Source: Methylococcales bacterium
GTDB lineage: Bacteria; Pseudomonadota; Gammaproteobacteria; Methylococcales; Methylomonadaceae
Direction of reading: 5' to 3'
DNA length: 6,025 bases
NCBI GenBank assembly: GCA_023144875.1
Contig: JAGLEW010000115.1
Location: 1 to 6,025 of the forward strand
Shown here: positions 1 to 5,666 of the stretch, piece after piece
How positions within the stretch are numbered: position 1 is the stretch's first letter
Layout of the letters: every line of letters begins with the position of its first letter
Notes under the pieces: generated by a model
Told to the model about the DNA's origin: nothing
Databases searched by the model: none
What the model saw: only the letters and a program-made list of their open reading frames with translations
Translations under genes and position numbers: made by a program

Positions 1-317
1 AGTACTAAATCAAATTCCTCAGAGGCTATTTTTTGTTGCGCAAAATCCCAAATTTCACGGCTGGTTTTAATGTCCTGTTCGGGATTTTTCGTATCCCATG
101 TAAAGCCATCGCCCAGCGTATGCCATTCGATATTATCAAATTTTTCAGCGGCTTTTTGCTCGCCTGTTTTCCATTGACCTTTGATAAACTGAATTACGCA
201 GACTTTCATGCCCCAACCTGCGGCACGAAATACCATACCAAACGCACTCGACGATTTTCCTTTGCCTTTACCTGTGTGAACTAACACAATGCCTTGTCGA
301 TTTTCTCGCGTTTTCAT
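1..317 (-). CDS. btuR: Cob(I)alamin (corrinoid) adenosyltransferase, BtuR/CobO/CobA family, 5' part only
   Basis: This enzyme transfers the adenosyl group of ATP to the cobalt of cob(I)alamin or cob(I)yrinic acid diamide, giving the coenzyme B12 form; it is cytosolic. The first 105 residues are present and the rest lies beyond the left edge. Residues 9-27 hold a beta strand and a P-loop (HTGKGKGKSSSAFG), a serine-containing variant of the family's GNGKGKTTAAFG. Then come VIQFIKGQW (about 41-49) and GFTWDT (71-76), both strongly conserved in E. coli BtuR. The ATG at 317 has AGGG seven bases upstream; reading back in frame meets a TAA without another ATG, so this start is firm. Only about 8 residues precede the first strand, against roughly 27 in E. 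coli, so the N-terminal extension is missing. It lies 60 bases after dnaN on the same strand with no terminator seen between them, so co-transcription is possible. Family assignment is secure; cobO would be an equally good symbol. Confidence 0.93.
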   Translation of the reverse strand, partial: MKTRENRQGIVLVHTGKGKGKSSSAFGMVFRAAGWGMKVCVIQFIKGQWKTGEQKAAEKFDNIEWHTLGDGFTWDTKNPEQDIKTSREIWDFAQQKIASEEFDLV

Positions 318-377
318 AAAAATACCCTGCTGTCCTAATGAAAAAAATGACCTTATTAATAATAACGCTGAAATTTT

Positions 378-1478
378 TTATAAACGCATTGGCATGACAA
401 TAAACTTGAAACTGTCATCATCTGGGTCTTCAATAAAACAGCTGCTGGCATTTTTTGCAATGGTCAATTGAGCTTGTTCTGCATCTAAATTTGAAATGGC
501 ATCCAATAAATACTGTGCATTAAAGGCAATGGATAAAGGCTCCGCTTGATACTCTAAAACCAGCTCCTCTTCTGCCTCATCATGTTCGGGGTTATGGGTT
601 GATATTTTTAATAAATCATTTTGAAGATCAAAGCTGACCCCCTTAAATTTTTCATTGGCCAAAATAGCCACTCGATTCAAGGTTTCTTTTAAATGTTGTC
701 GTGGAATATAAATCGGTTCAAAAAAGTCTTGCTCAAACACTTTACTGAAATCAGGGTATTTTGCATCAACTAATTTTGCCGAAAAAATTTGGTTGTTAAA
801 CGCAATCCGAATATTATTATTTGAAAATTGCACGGTTAATTCAACCTCAGGGTCGCCTAATAAACGGCTTAATTCCAACACGCCTTTTCGTGGAATAATA
901 ATGCGTTCTTCAATGCCTGTCACAGTGCCAATATCGCCTTTATATATGGCCAGCCGATGCCCATCGGATGCGACTAATTTAAGATGGTTGTTGGAAATAT
1001 TCAACATAAGCCCATTTAAATAATAGCGAACATCTTGATTTGCCATGCAGAAAAGGGTTTTATCCAAGGCTTTTTTAAATTGCTCGGCATTAATCACAAA
1101 TTGATTGGCTAATTCGGTTTCCACAAATTCAGGATAATCATCGGCGGCTAATGAGGTCAATAAAAAACGACTACGCCCTGAGGTGACTCGGACTTTATCG
1201 TCTTTTTGTACAATTTTTATTTCAGACTTTGGCGGTAATAAGCGGCAAATATCCAAAAATTTACGTGCAGGGACGGTAATATCGCCTATTTCAAAATCGT
1301 CTAAGACTAATTTCGCCACCATTTGAATCTCAAGGTCAGTGCCTGTTAATGTGAGCTGTCCATCGCTTACCTGTATTAAAACATTGGATAAAATCGGCAT
1401 TGTTTGTCTTTTTTCAATGACACTAACAATTTGCTGTAAAGGAACTAAGAGTTGTTCACGGTTGATGGTAAATTTCAT
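378..1478 (-). CDS. dnaN: DNA polymerase III beta subunit (sliding clamp)
   Basis: The clamp forms a ring dimer around DNA and tethers DNA polymerase III and other replication and repair proteins. The 366 residues equal the E. coli length and should fold into three similar clamp domains (about 1-120, 128-245 and 246-366). Recognisable blocks are MKFTINREQLL at the N-terminus, GTDLE (46-50), VPARKF (69-74), GRSRF (101-105), DVRYYLNG (149-156), SDGHRLA (171-177), KLVDAKYPDF (235-244) and the C-terminal VMPMRL (361-366), which belongs to the hydrophobic pocket that binds clamp-binding motifs. The ATG at 1478 matches the E. coli start exactly. The gene follows dnaA after 34 bases and is probably co-transcribed with it. 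The gap has no Shine-Dalgarno; it is T-rich with a run of Cs. recF, the usual next gene, is absent and an adenosyltransferase gene takes its place. Confidence 0.99.
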   Translation of the reverse strand: MKFTINREQLLVPLQQIVSVIEKRQTMPILSNVLIQVSDGQLTLTGTDLEIQMVAKLVLDDFEIGDITVPARKFLDICRLLPPKSEIKIVQKDDKVRVTSGRSRFLLTSLAADDYPEFVETELANQFVINAEQFKKALDKTLFCMANQDVRYYLNGLMLNISNNHLKLVASDGHRLAIYKGDIGTVTGIEERIIIPRKGVLELSRLLGDPEVELTVQFSNNNIRIAFNNQIFSAKLVDAKYPDFSKVFEQDFFEPIYIPRQHLKETLNRVAILANEKFKGVSFDLQNDLLKISTHNPEHDEAEEELVLEYQAEPLSIAFNAQYLLDAISNLDAEQAQLTIAKNASSCFIEDPDDDSFKFIVMPMRL

Positions 1479-1512
1479 GAAAAATTAGGGGGCTAAAAAT
1501 AAAAAATGAGGA

Positions 1513-2829
1513 TTAATGCGAAAGGGTTCGTAAAAGATTTAAATAGTCTTCATTAAACTTTATATTACTGGTTTTTAACGTTTCCACGCGCTTACACGCG
1601 CTAATAACGGTGGTGTGATCTCGACCACCAAACGCATGGCCAATCTCAGGGTAACTATGGGTGGTTAACTCTCTGGCTAAGGCCATTGCGACTTGTCTAG
1701 GGCGAGTGATGCTTTGCTTTCTAACTTTCGACAATAACTCCATCACATTTAATTTAAAATATTCCGCCACCGTTTTTTGAATATTTTCAATGTTTACTCG
1801 ATTTTCTTGCAATGCAATCAGGTCTTGCAGCGAATTTTTAGCAAATTCCAAGGTGATTTTTTGCCCTGTTAATTGTGAATTGGCAACCACTCGACGTAAC
1901 GCCCCTTCCAAATCTCGGACATTGGATGGCACTCGTTTACTAATAAAAAATGCCACTTCTTGAGGAAGTTTAATCCCCATCATACTGGATTTTTTCATCA
2001 AAATAGCCGCACGGGTTTCCAAATCAGGTGGTTCAATCGACACGGGTAACCCCCAACCAAAGCGTGATTTTAACCGATCTTCAAGCCCTGCAATTTCTTT
2101 AGGGTATTGGTCACAACTCAGTACAATTTGATGTTTTTTATCAATGAGGGTGTTAAAGGTGTGAAAAAATTCTTCTTGAGAGCGTTCTTTACCCGCTAAA
2201 AATTGAATGTCATCGACCAATAACACATCAACCTGCCGATAATAATCTTTAAATTCCGCAAATTTATTTTGTTGTAACGATTTAACCATATCCTGTACAA
2301 ATTTCTCAGAATGCAGATAAATAATATTAAGTTTAGGGTCTTTCTCGGCGAGGGCATTGCCAATGGCATGCATTAAATGGGTTTTTCCTAAACCAGAGTT
2401 TCCATAAATAAAGAGCGGGTTATAAGCCAGCCCAACATTCTTGGTCACTTGTACTGCCGCCGCTCTGGCTAATTGATTTGACTGACCTTCCACAAAAGAA
2501 TCAAACTGAAATGCTGAATTTAAAAAGCTAGGCGATTTTTTAGGGGCAAGTTTTCGAGCGTTTGATTTTTTTATCGCCGTGTTTTTTTGAGCCTTGGTAC
2601 CGACTTTTAAATTAAGCGTTAAGCGTCCATTAGAAAACTCATCAATCACCTTTTCAAATTTTGTAAAATAATGCTGATTAACCCAGTCTAATACAAAACG
2701 ATTGGGGGCTAATAGATTAATTTGTTTATTATTTTCCTCTGCTTGCAAGGGTCTTACCCATGTACTAAAGTCCGAAGAAGGGATTTCATTTTCAAGTCGA
2801 GAAAGACAATTATTCCACGTCAAGCTCAT
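1513..2829 (-). CDS. dnaA: Chromosomal replication initiator protein DnaA
   Basis: DnaA binds DnaA boxes, oligomerises with ATP, opens the origin and helps load the helicase; it also acts as a transcription factor. Domain I (about 1-75) starts like E. coli DnaA, with WVRPLQAE and APNRFVLDWV. Domain II is a short lysine-rich linker (about 77-105). The AAA+ domain III carries Walker A GNSGLGKT (143-150), Walker B LLVDDIQF (203-210), the arginine-bearing GLEDRLKSRFGWGL (248-261) and the sensor-2 region NVRDLEGAL (303-311). Domain IV holds the DNA-binding signature, with RPRQVAMALARELT (376-389) and FGGRDHTTV (400-408). At 438 residues it is somewhat shorter than E. coli DnaA (467), mainly in the linker. 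The ATG at 2829 gives the expected MSLTW start but has no good Shine-Dalgarno of its own; an eight-codon frame with a good site overlaps it. The gene is divergent from rpmH, as in pseudomonads and enterobacteria. Confidence 0.99.
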   Translation of the reverse strand: MSLTWNNCLSRLENEIPSSDFSTWVRPLQAEENNKQINLLAPNRFVLDWVNQHYFTKFEKVIDEFSNGRLTLNLKVGTKAQKNTAIKKSNARKLAPKKSPSFLNSAFQFDSFVEGQSNQLARAAAVQVTKNVGLAYNPLFIYGNSGLGKTHLMHAIGNALAEKDPKLNIIYLHSEKFVQDMVKSLQQNKFAEFKDYYRQVDVLLVDDIQFLAGKERSQEEFFHTFNTLIDKKHQIVLSCDQYPKEIAGLEDRLKSRFGWGLPVSIEPPDLETRAAILMKKSSMMGIKLPQEVAFFISKRVPSNVRDLEGALRRVVANSQLTGQKITLEFAKNSLQDLIALQENRVNIENIQKTVAEYFKLNVMELLSKVRKQSITRPRQVAMALARELTTHSYPEIGHAFGGRDHTTVISACKRVETLKTSNIKFNEDYLNLLRTLSH

Positions 2830-2852
2830 ATTTTTTTGTTCTTTAAAAACAT
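2826..2852 (-). CDS. Possible leader peptide MFLKNKKI overlapping the dnaA start
   Basis: An eight-codon frame starts at ATG 2852, with AAAGGA (2865-2860) seven bases upstream, an ideal Shine-Dalgarno spacing. Its TGA stop overlaps the dnaA ATG in the four-base ATGA arrangement typical of coupled genes. AAAGGA is 30 bases from the dnaA ATG, too far to serve it directly, and dnaA has only a weak AAGAA nearer. I infer translational coupling, in which ribosomes loaded on the leader re-initiate at dnaA. A frame this short could be chance; its only support is the spacing and the overlap. Confidence 0.4.
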   Translation of the reverse strand: MFLKNKKI

Positions 2853-3155
2853 TATTTAGTCCTTTATTTTAGAGTTATAACCGTATCTATGTATATCTTT
2901 TGGAAAATCATAATGGCCTTTCATTTGTTCACCTTACTATTTTAACAAAATGCCAAAGTTTGCCTGCATAACACCAAATTTAGACCTGTTTTAGTCATTT
3001 GATAAATAGTAGCATTATTTGCTGAGCCTTGTTTGCAATCACTTTGCTCTATTACATCTATTAATCAATAACATTGACAGATATAACCTATTTATCTTAT
3101 CATTCTTCGTCTTTTTATCCGTTTTTATTAAACGCAACTTTAGGTCTTAAATGTT
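2830..3155. other. Divergent dnaA-rpmH intergenic region; possible but unproven origin
   Basis: This 326-base AT-rich stretch separates the leftward dnaA from the rightward rpmH, the place where pseudomonads keep an oriC. I found no consensus DnaA box (TTATCCACA) on either strand; the nearest is TTATCCGTT at 3115-3123, which matches only the first six bases. No iteron array or GATC cluster is visible. What it does hold is a good rightward promoter (3074-3103), a leader frame for dnaA at its left end and a two-codon frame just before rpmH. For dnaA no promoter could be called with confidence; leftward -10-like hexamers TATGAT (2912-2907) and TATAAC lack a convincing -35. Origin function here is neither shown nor excluded. 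Confidence 0.5.
3074..3103 (+). promoter_or_regulatory. Sigma-70 type promoter for the rpmH-rnpA-yidD-yidC operon
   Basis: A perfect -35 hexamer TTGACA (3074-3079) is followed after 18 bases by TATCAT (3098-3103), one mismatch from the consensus -10. Transcription would start near 3110, leaving a leader of about 45 bases before rpmH. Strength and position fit a highly expressed ribosomal protein operon. The spacing is one base above the optimum. Confidence 0.7.
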
Positions 3156-3290
3156 ATGAAAAGAACTTATCAACCCAGTAAAATTAAACGTGCTCGTACC
3201 CATGGATTTCGCGCTAGAATGGCAACAAAAGGCGGTCGTAACGTTATTAAAGCACGCCGAGCTAAAGGTCGTGCTAAATTAGCGCTTTAA
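3156..3290 (+). CDS. rpmH: 50S ribosomal protein L34
   Basis: L34 is a small, very basic protein of the large ribosomal subunit that binds 23S rRNA. The frame encodes 44 residues, beginning MKRTYQPSKIKR and continuing through the diagnostic HGFRARMATKGGR (16-28) and the RRAKGRAKL tail (34-42). E. coli L34 has 46 residues, so the protein is complete. ATG 3156 is fixed by the universal MKRT start. The best upstream Shine-Dalgarno, TAGG at 3141-3144, is 11 bases away, a little far, and better placed for a two-codon frame (3151-3159) whose stop overlaps this ATG. It is the first gene of the operon behind the 3074-3103 promoter, and rnpA follows its TAA with no gap. Confidence 0.99.
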   Translation: MKRTYQPSKIKRARTHGFRARMATKGGRNVIKARRAKGRAKLAL

Positions 3291-3668
3291 TTGTTGCCCC
3301 AAAATTTTAGCTTTCCACCGACATTACGCTTAAAAACCCCTGCCGATTTTCAAAAAGTTTTTGCCTGTCCTGTAAAATCAACCGATCGATATTTTACATT
3401 ATTAGCCATTCAGAATTCGTTTGAACATCCTCGGCTGGGGCTTGCAATTGCTAAAAAAAATATTAAAAAAGCGGTTGATCGAAATAAAATTAAGCGTGTC
3501 AGCAGAGAAAGTTTTAGATTGCAACAGCATCAAATCGGGACGCTTGATATTGTCGTCCTTGCACGAAGGGATGCTGCAAAAACCTCCACAACTGTGTTAA
3601 CAAAGTCACTCACAAAACATTGGCATAAATTAATCGAAAAATGCGATCACCGCTCGTCATACCAATAA
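3291..3668 (+). CDS. rnpA: Ribonuclease P protein component
   Basis: RnpA is the protein subunit of RNase P; it helps the catalytic RNA bind precursor tRNA and remove the 5' leader. The 125 residues match family length. TPADFQKVF (16-24) and HPRLGLAIAKKNIKKAVDRN (46-65) lead into the signature RNKIKRVSRESFR (64-76), which supplies the conserved RNA-binding Arg-Asn and basic face. There is no ATG anywhere in this frame, and the TAA of rpmH lies directly upstream in the same frame, so translation must begin at a non-ATG codon. The TTGs at 3291 and 3294 are the only ones that keep the full N-terminus, and both give the expected distance to TPADF. I see no Shine-Dalgarno close by, so coupling to rpmH translation is likely. 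The 3' end overlaps yidD by 28 bases. Confidence 0.96.
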   Translation: MLPQNFSFPPTLRLKTPADFQKVFACPVKSTDRYFTLLAIQNSFEHPRLGLAIAKKNIKKAVDRNKIKRVSRESFRLQQHQIGTLDIVVLARRDAAKTSTTVLTKSLTKHWHKLIEKCDHRSSYQ

Positions 3669-3874
3669 AGCTTTATAGGCTTTTTATAAGTCCTTTACTG
3701 GGTAATCATTGTCGGTTTCACCCAAGCTGCTCAGGCTATGCGATTGAAGCGATCACGCGACATGGCTCGATAAAAGGGGTTTATCTGACGTTGAGACGTT
3801 TATTAAAATGCCACCCATTTCATCCAGGGGGACTGGATCCTGTTCCTGAAAAATTTGGTAAAAAAAATGGATAA
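3641..3874 (+). CDS. yidD: Membrane protein insertion efficiency factor YidD
   Basis: YidD is a small protein peripheral to the inner membrane that assists YidC-dependent insertion of membrane proteins. The 77-residue product has the whole family pattern: LYRLFISPLLGNHCRFHPSC (11-30), Y33 and IEA (35-37), then LKCHPFHPGGLDPVP (55-69). Conserved cysteines are C24, C30 and C57. An amphipathic N-terminal segment (about 5-20) fits membrane association. The ATG at 3641 lies 28 bases inside rnpA; this overlap is common for the pair and implies coupled translation. The C-terminus is short and basic, ending GKKNG, and its last bases overlap the yidC start. Confidence 0.97.
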   Translation: MRSPLVIPIKLYRLFISPLLGNHCRFHPSCSGYAIEAITRHGSIKGVYLTLRRLLKCHPFHPGGLDPVPEKFGKKNG

Positions 3875-5582
3875 TATTAGATTTATACTAATCCTTGCGC
3901 TTGCGATGATTGGCTATATGATGTGGGAGGCATGGCAAATAGATTATGTTTACCCTAAGCCCGACATTAATAAAATAGAATTACCTGTCGTTGAAAACAA
4001 GGAAGAGTTGCCGCTTGATGTGGATGGAAACACAGTCACTGCGCCTCAAACACAAGTACAAACCACCGACAGCGCTGTTCCTTTAGCGCATGTTCAATCA
4101 GGAAACTTGATTACGGTTAAAACCGATGTATTTTCATTGGAAATTGATACACAAGGCGGCACATTGCGTAATCTTGATTTAGTGCAATACCCGACTGAAA
4201 AAGAAAACACCGTTGTCACCAAGCTGATGAATATGGTTGGCTTGACACCCAGTAAAACCAACATCACCCCTATTCGTTTATTTGATAGCAGTGTTGAAAA
4301 ATTATATTTAGCCCAAAGTGGTTTAATTGCGGGCAAAAATTCAGCGAAAGCACCAAATCATCATGAAACCTTTCGTGCTGAAAAAAGTCGCTATGAAATG
4401 GCGGTCGGTGAAGATACACTGAGCATTCCATTAACGTGGACAGATGGGCAAGGCCTCTCTGTGACTAAAACGCTGACGTTTACGCGTGGTAGCTATAATA
4501 TTCAACTCAGCCAAGCCCTGAATAATAATACCGACAAGGCATGGGTTGGTCGTCAATACAGCCAATTTCAAAAACGCCCTTATGAAGAAGAAAAGAAAAA
4601 TACCTTCATAAGAACCTATACCGGCGGCGTATTTTATACCCAAGAAGACAAGTATCAAAAAATTGACTTTGAAGAAATGGCCGAGGAAAAGCTGGAGGTC
4701 ACCACATTAGGTGGCTGGAGTGGATATATTCAGCATTATTTTGGTGCCTTGTGGGTACCCCCTGCGGATAAAGAAAATATTTTTTATACCAAGGAATTAA
4801 AAGACTGGCGTTATGTGATTGGGTCTTATTCACCTGAAATCACGGTTGCCGCAGGTACGCAAGCAGTATTAAAAGCCCAATTATATGTAGGGCCTAAAAT
4901 TCAACCGATGATGGAAAAAGTTTCACCTGGGTTAGAGCTAACGGTTGATTATGGTTGGTTAACATTTTTTGGAAAATACATTTACGCAGGATTAAACTGG
5001 TTTCATGGACATATCGGCAACTGGGGGTTTTCTATTTTATGCGTCACCTTTTGCATAAAACTGCTGTTCTTTCCATTGTCGCAAGCCAGTTATCGTTCAA
5101 TGGCGAGAATGCGTAAAATTCAGCCTAAATTAAAAGAATTAAAAGAGACTTATGCCGACGATCGTCAACGGTTTAATACCGAAATGATGTCGATGTATAA
5201 AAAGGAAAAGGTTAATCCGCTCGGGGGGTGTTTACCGATCATGGTACAAATCCCCGTGTTTATTTCCCTGTATTGGGTTTTAATTGAAACCGTTGAATTG
5301 CGCCAAGCACCTTTTATTGGCTGGTTGACGGATTTATCCTCACAAGATCCCTTCTATTTATTGCCGATTTTATACGGCATTACCATGAAGATTCAACAAA
5401 GCTTAAATCCGCCACCGATCGACCCCGTGCAAGCACGAGTGATGCAAATGTTTCCGATTATGTTCACTTTTTTCTTCTTGTTTTTCCCATCGGGTTTGGT
5501 TTTATACTGGATTTGCAATAACACCTTGTCGATCATTCAACAATCGTATATTACCCGAAAGATTGCCGCTGAAACCAACTAA
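3867..5582 (+). CDS. yidC: Membrane protein insertase YidC
   Basis: YidC (Oxa1/Alb3 family) inserts and folds inner-membrane proteins, alone or with SecYEG. I choose ATG 3867 (571 residues) because MDNIRFILILALAMIGYMMWEAW matches the E. coli N-terminus and first membrane segment. A TTG at 3855 would add only four residues. A hydrophilic linker (about 25-75) and a periplasmic beta-sandwich domain (about 80-340) follow, making this the long Gram-negative type. The insertase core has further membrane segments near 386-404, 454-473, 493-512 and 527-547. The hydrophilic-groove arginine equivalent to E. coli R366 is R416, in SMARMRKIQPK. NPLGGC (450-455), VELRQAPF and FPSGLVLYW are all intact. The tail ends ITRKIAAETN, lacking the basic extension of E. 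coli. The start overlaps yidD by eight bases, and a terminator follows the stop. Confidence 0.99.
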   Translation: MDNIRFILILALAMIGYMMWEAWQIDYVYPKPDINKIELPVVENKEELPLDVDGNTVTAPQTQVQTTDSAVPLAHVQSGNLITVKTDVFSLEIDTQGGTLRNLDLVQYPTEKENTVVTKLMNMVGLTPSKTNITPIRLFDSSVEKLYLAQSGLIAGKNSAKAPNHHETFRAEKSRYEMAVGEDTLSIPLTWTDGQGLSVTKTLTFTRGSYNIQLSQALNNNTDKAWVGRQYSQFQKRPYEEEKKNTFIRTYTGGVFYTQEDKYQKIDFEEMAEEKLEVTTLGGWSGYIQHYFGALWVPPADKENIFYTKELKDWRYVIGSYSPEITVAAGTQAVLKAQLYVGPKIQPMMEKVSPGLELTVDYGWLTFFGKYIYAGLNWFHGHIGNWGFSILCVTFCIKLLFFPLSQASYRSMARMRKIQPKLKELKETYADDRQRFNTEMMSMYKKEKVNPLGGCLPIMVQIPVFISLYWVLIETVELRQAPFIGWLTDLSSQDPFYLLPILYGITMKIQQSLNPPPIDPVQARVMQMFPIMFTFFFLFFPSGLVLYWICNNTLSIIQQSYITRKIAAETN

Positions 5583-5607
5583 ACTCAATCTTTAACGCGA
5601 CACTAAG

Positions 5608-5642
5608 AATGCTGAATACGGTGAACGTGTTTGGCATTTTTT
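5608..5642 (+). terminator. Rho-independent terminator after yidC
   Basis: The arms AATGCTGAATACG (5608-5620) and CGTGTTTGGCATT (5626-5638) pair over 13 positions, ten Watson-Crick and three G-T wobbles, around the five-base loop GTGAA. Four Ts (5639-5642) continue the two Ts that end the stem. It lies 25 bases after the yidC stop and should end the rpmH operon transcript. The stem is only moderately GC-rich, so some readthrough is possible. Confidence 0.8.
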
Positions 5643-5655
5643 ATGATTAAAATTT

Positions 5656-5660
5656 AGGAG
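5656..5660 (+). promoter_or_regulatory. Strong ribosome binding site that fixes the start at 5667
   Basis: AGGAG (5656-5660) is followed by six bases and ATG 5667. This is the clearest Shine-Dalgarno in the window and identifies the right-hand gene's start. Confidence 0.85.
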
Positions 5661-5666
5661 TATTTT

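Noticed and set aside
33..284. Rightward open frame of 83 codons at the left end.
   Set aside because: It is antisense to the clearly recognisable adenosyltransferase gene and resembles no protein family.
353..362. Ten-base palindrome TTATTAATAA in the dnaN-btuR gap.
   Set aside because: It is pure A/T, has no GC stem or T-run that would make it a terminator, and no -35 is suitably placed to make it a promoter.
793..1023. Rightward open frame of 76 codons inside dnaN, and similar antisense frames inside yidC (4094-4336, 4431-4658) and the right-hand gene (5678-5863).
   Set aside because: All are complementary-strand frames of well-supported genes, with no family motifs and no ribosome binding site that I could defend.
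2913..2945. Rightward ten-residue frame MAFHLFTLLF in the dnaA-rpmH gap.
   Set aside because: No well-placed promoter or overlap with a gene start; frames this short are common by chance.
3063..3076. IHF-like site AATCAATAACATTG just upstream of the rpmH promoter.
   Set aside because: The spacer is one base too long for the WATCAANNNNTTR consensus.
3001..3096. Nine-base inverted repeat GATAAATAG (3001-3009) and CTATTTATC (3088-3096) flanking the rpmH -35 box.
   Set aside because: In AT-rich DNA of this length a 9-base AT-biased inverted match is expected about once by chance, and the 78-base spacing is not typical of an operator.
3855..3866. Earlier TTG start for yidC.
   Set aside because: It adds only MVKK, while the ATG at 3867 matches the conserved YidC N-terminus and the usual overlap with yidD.
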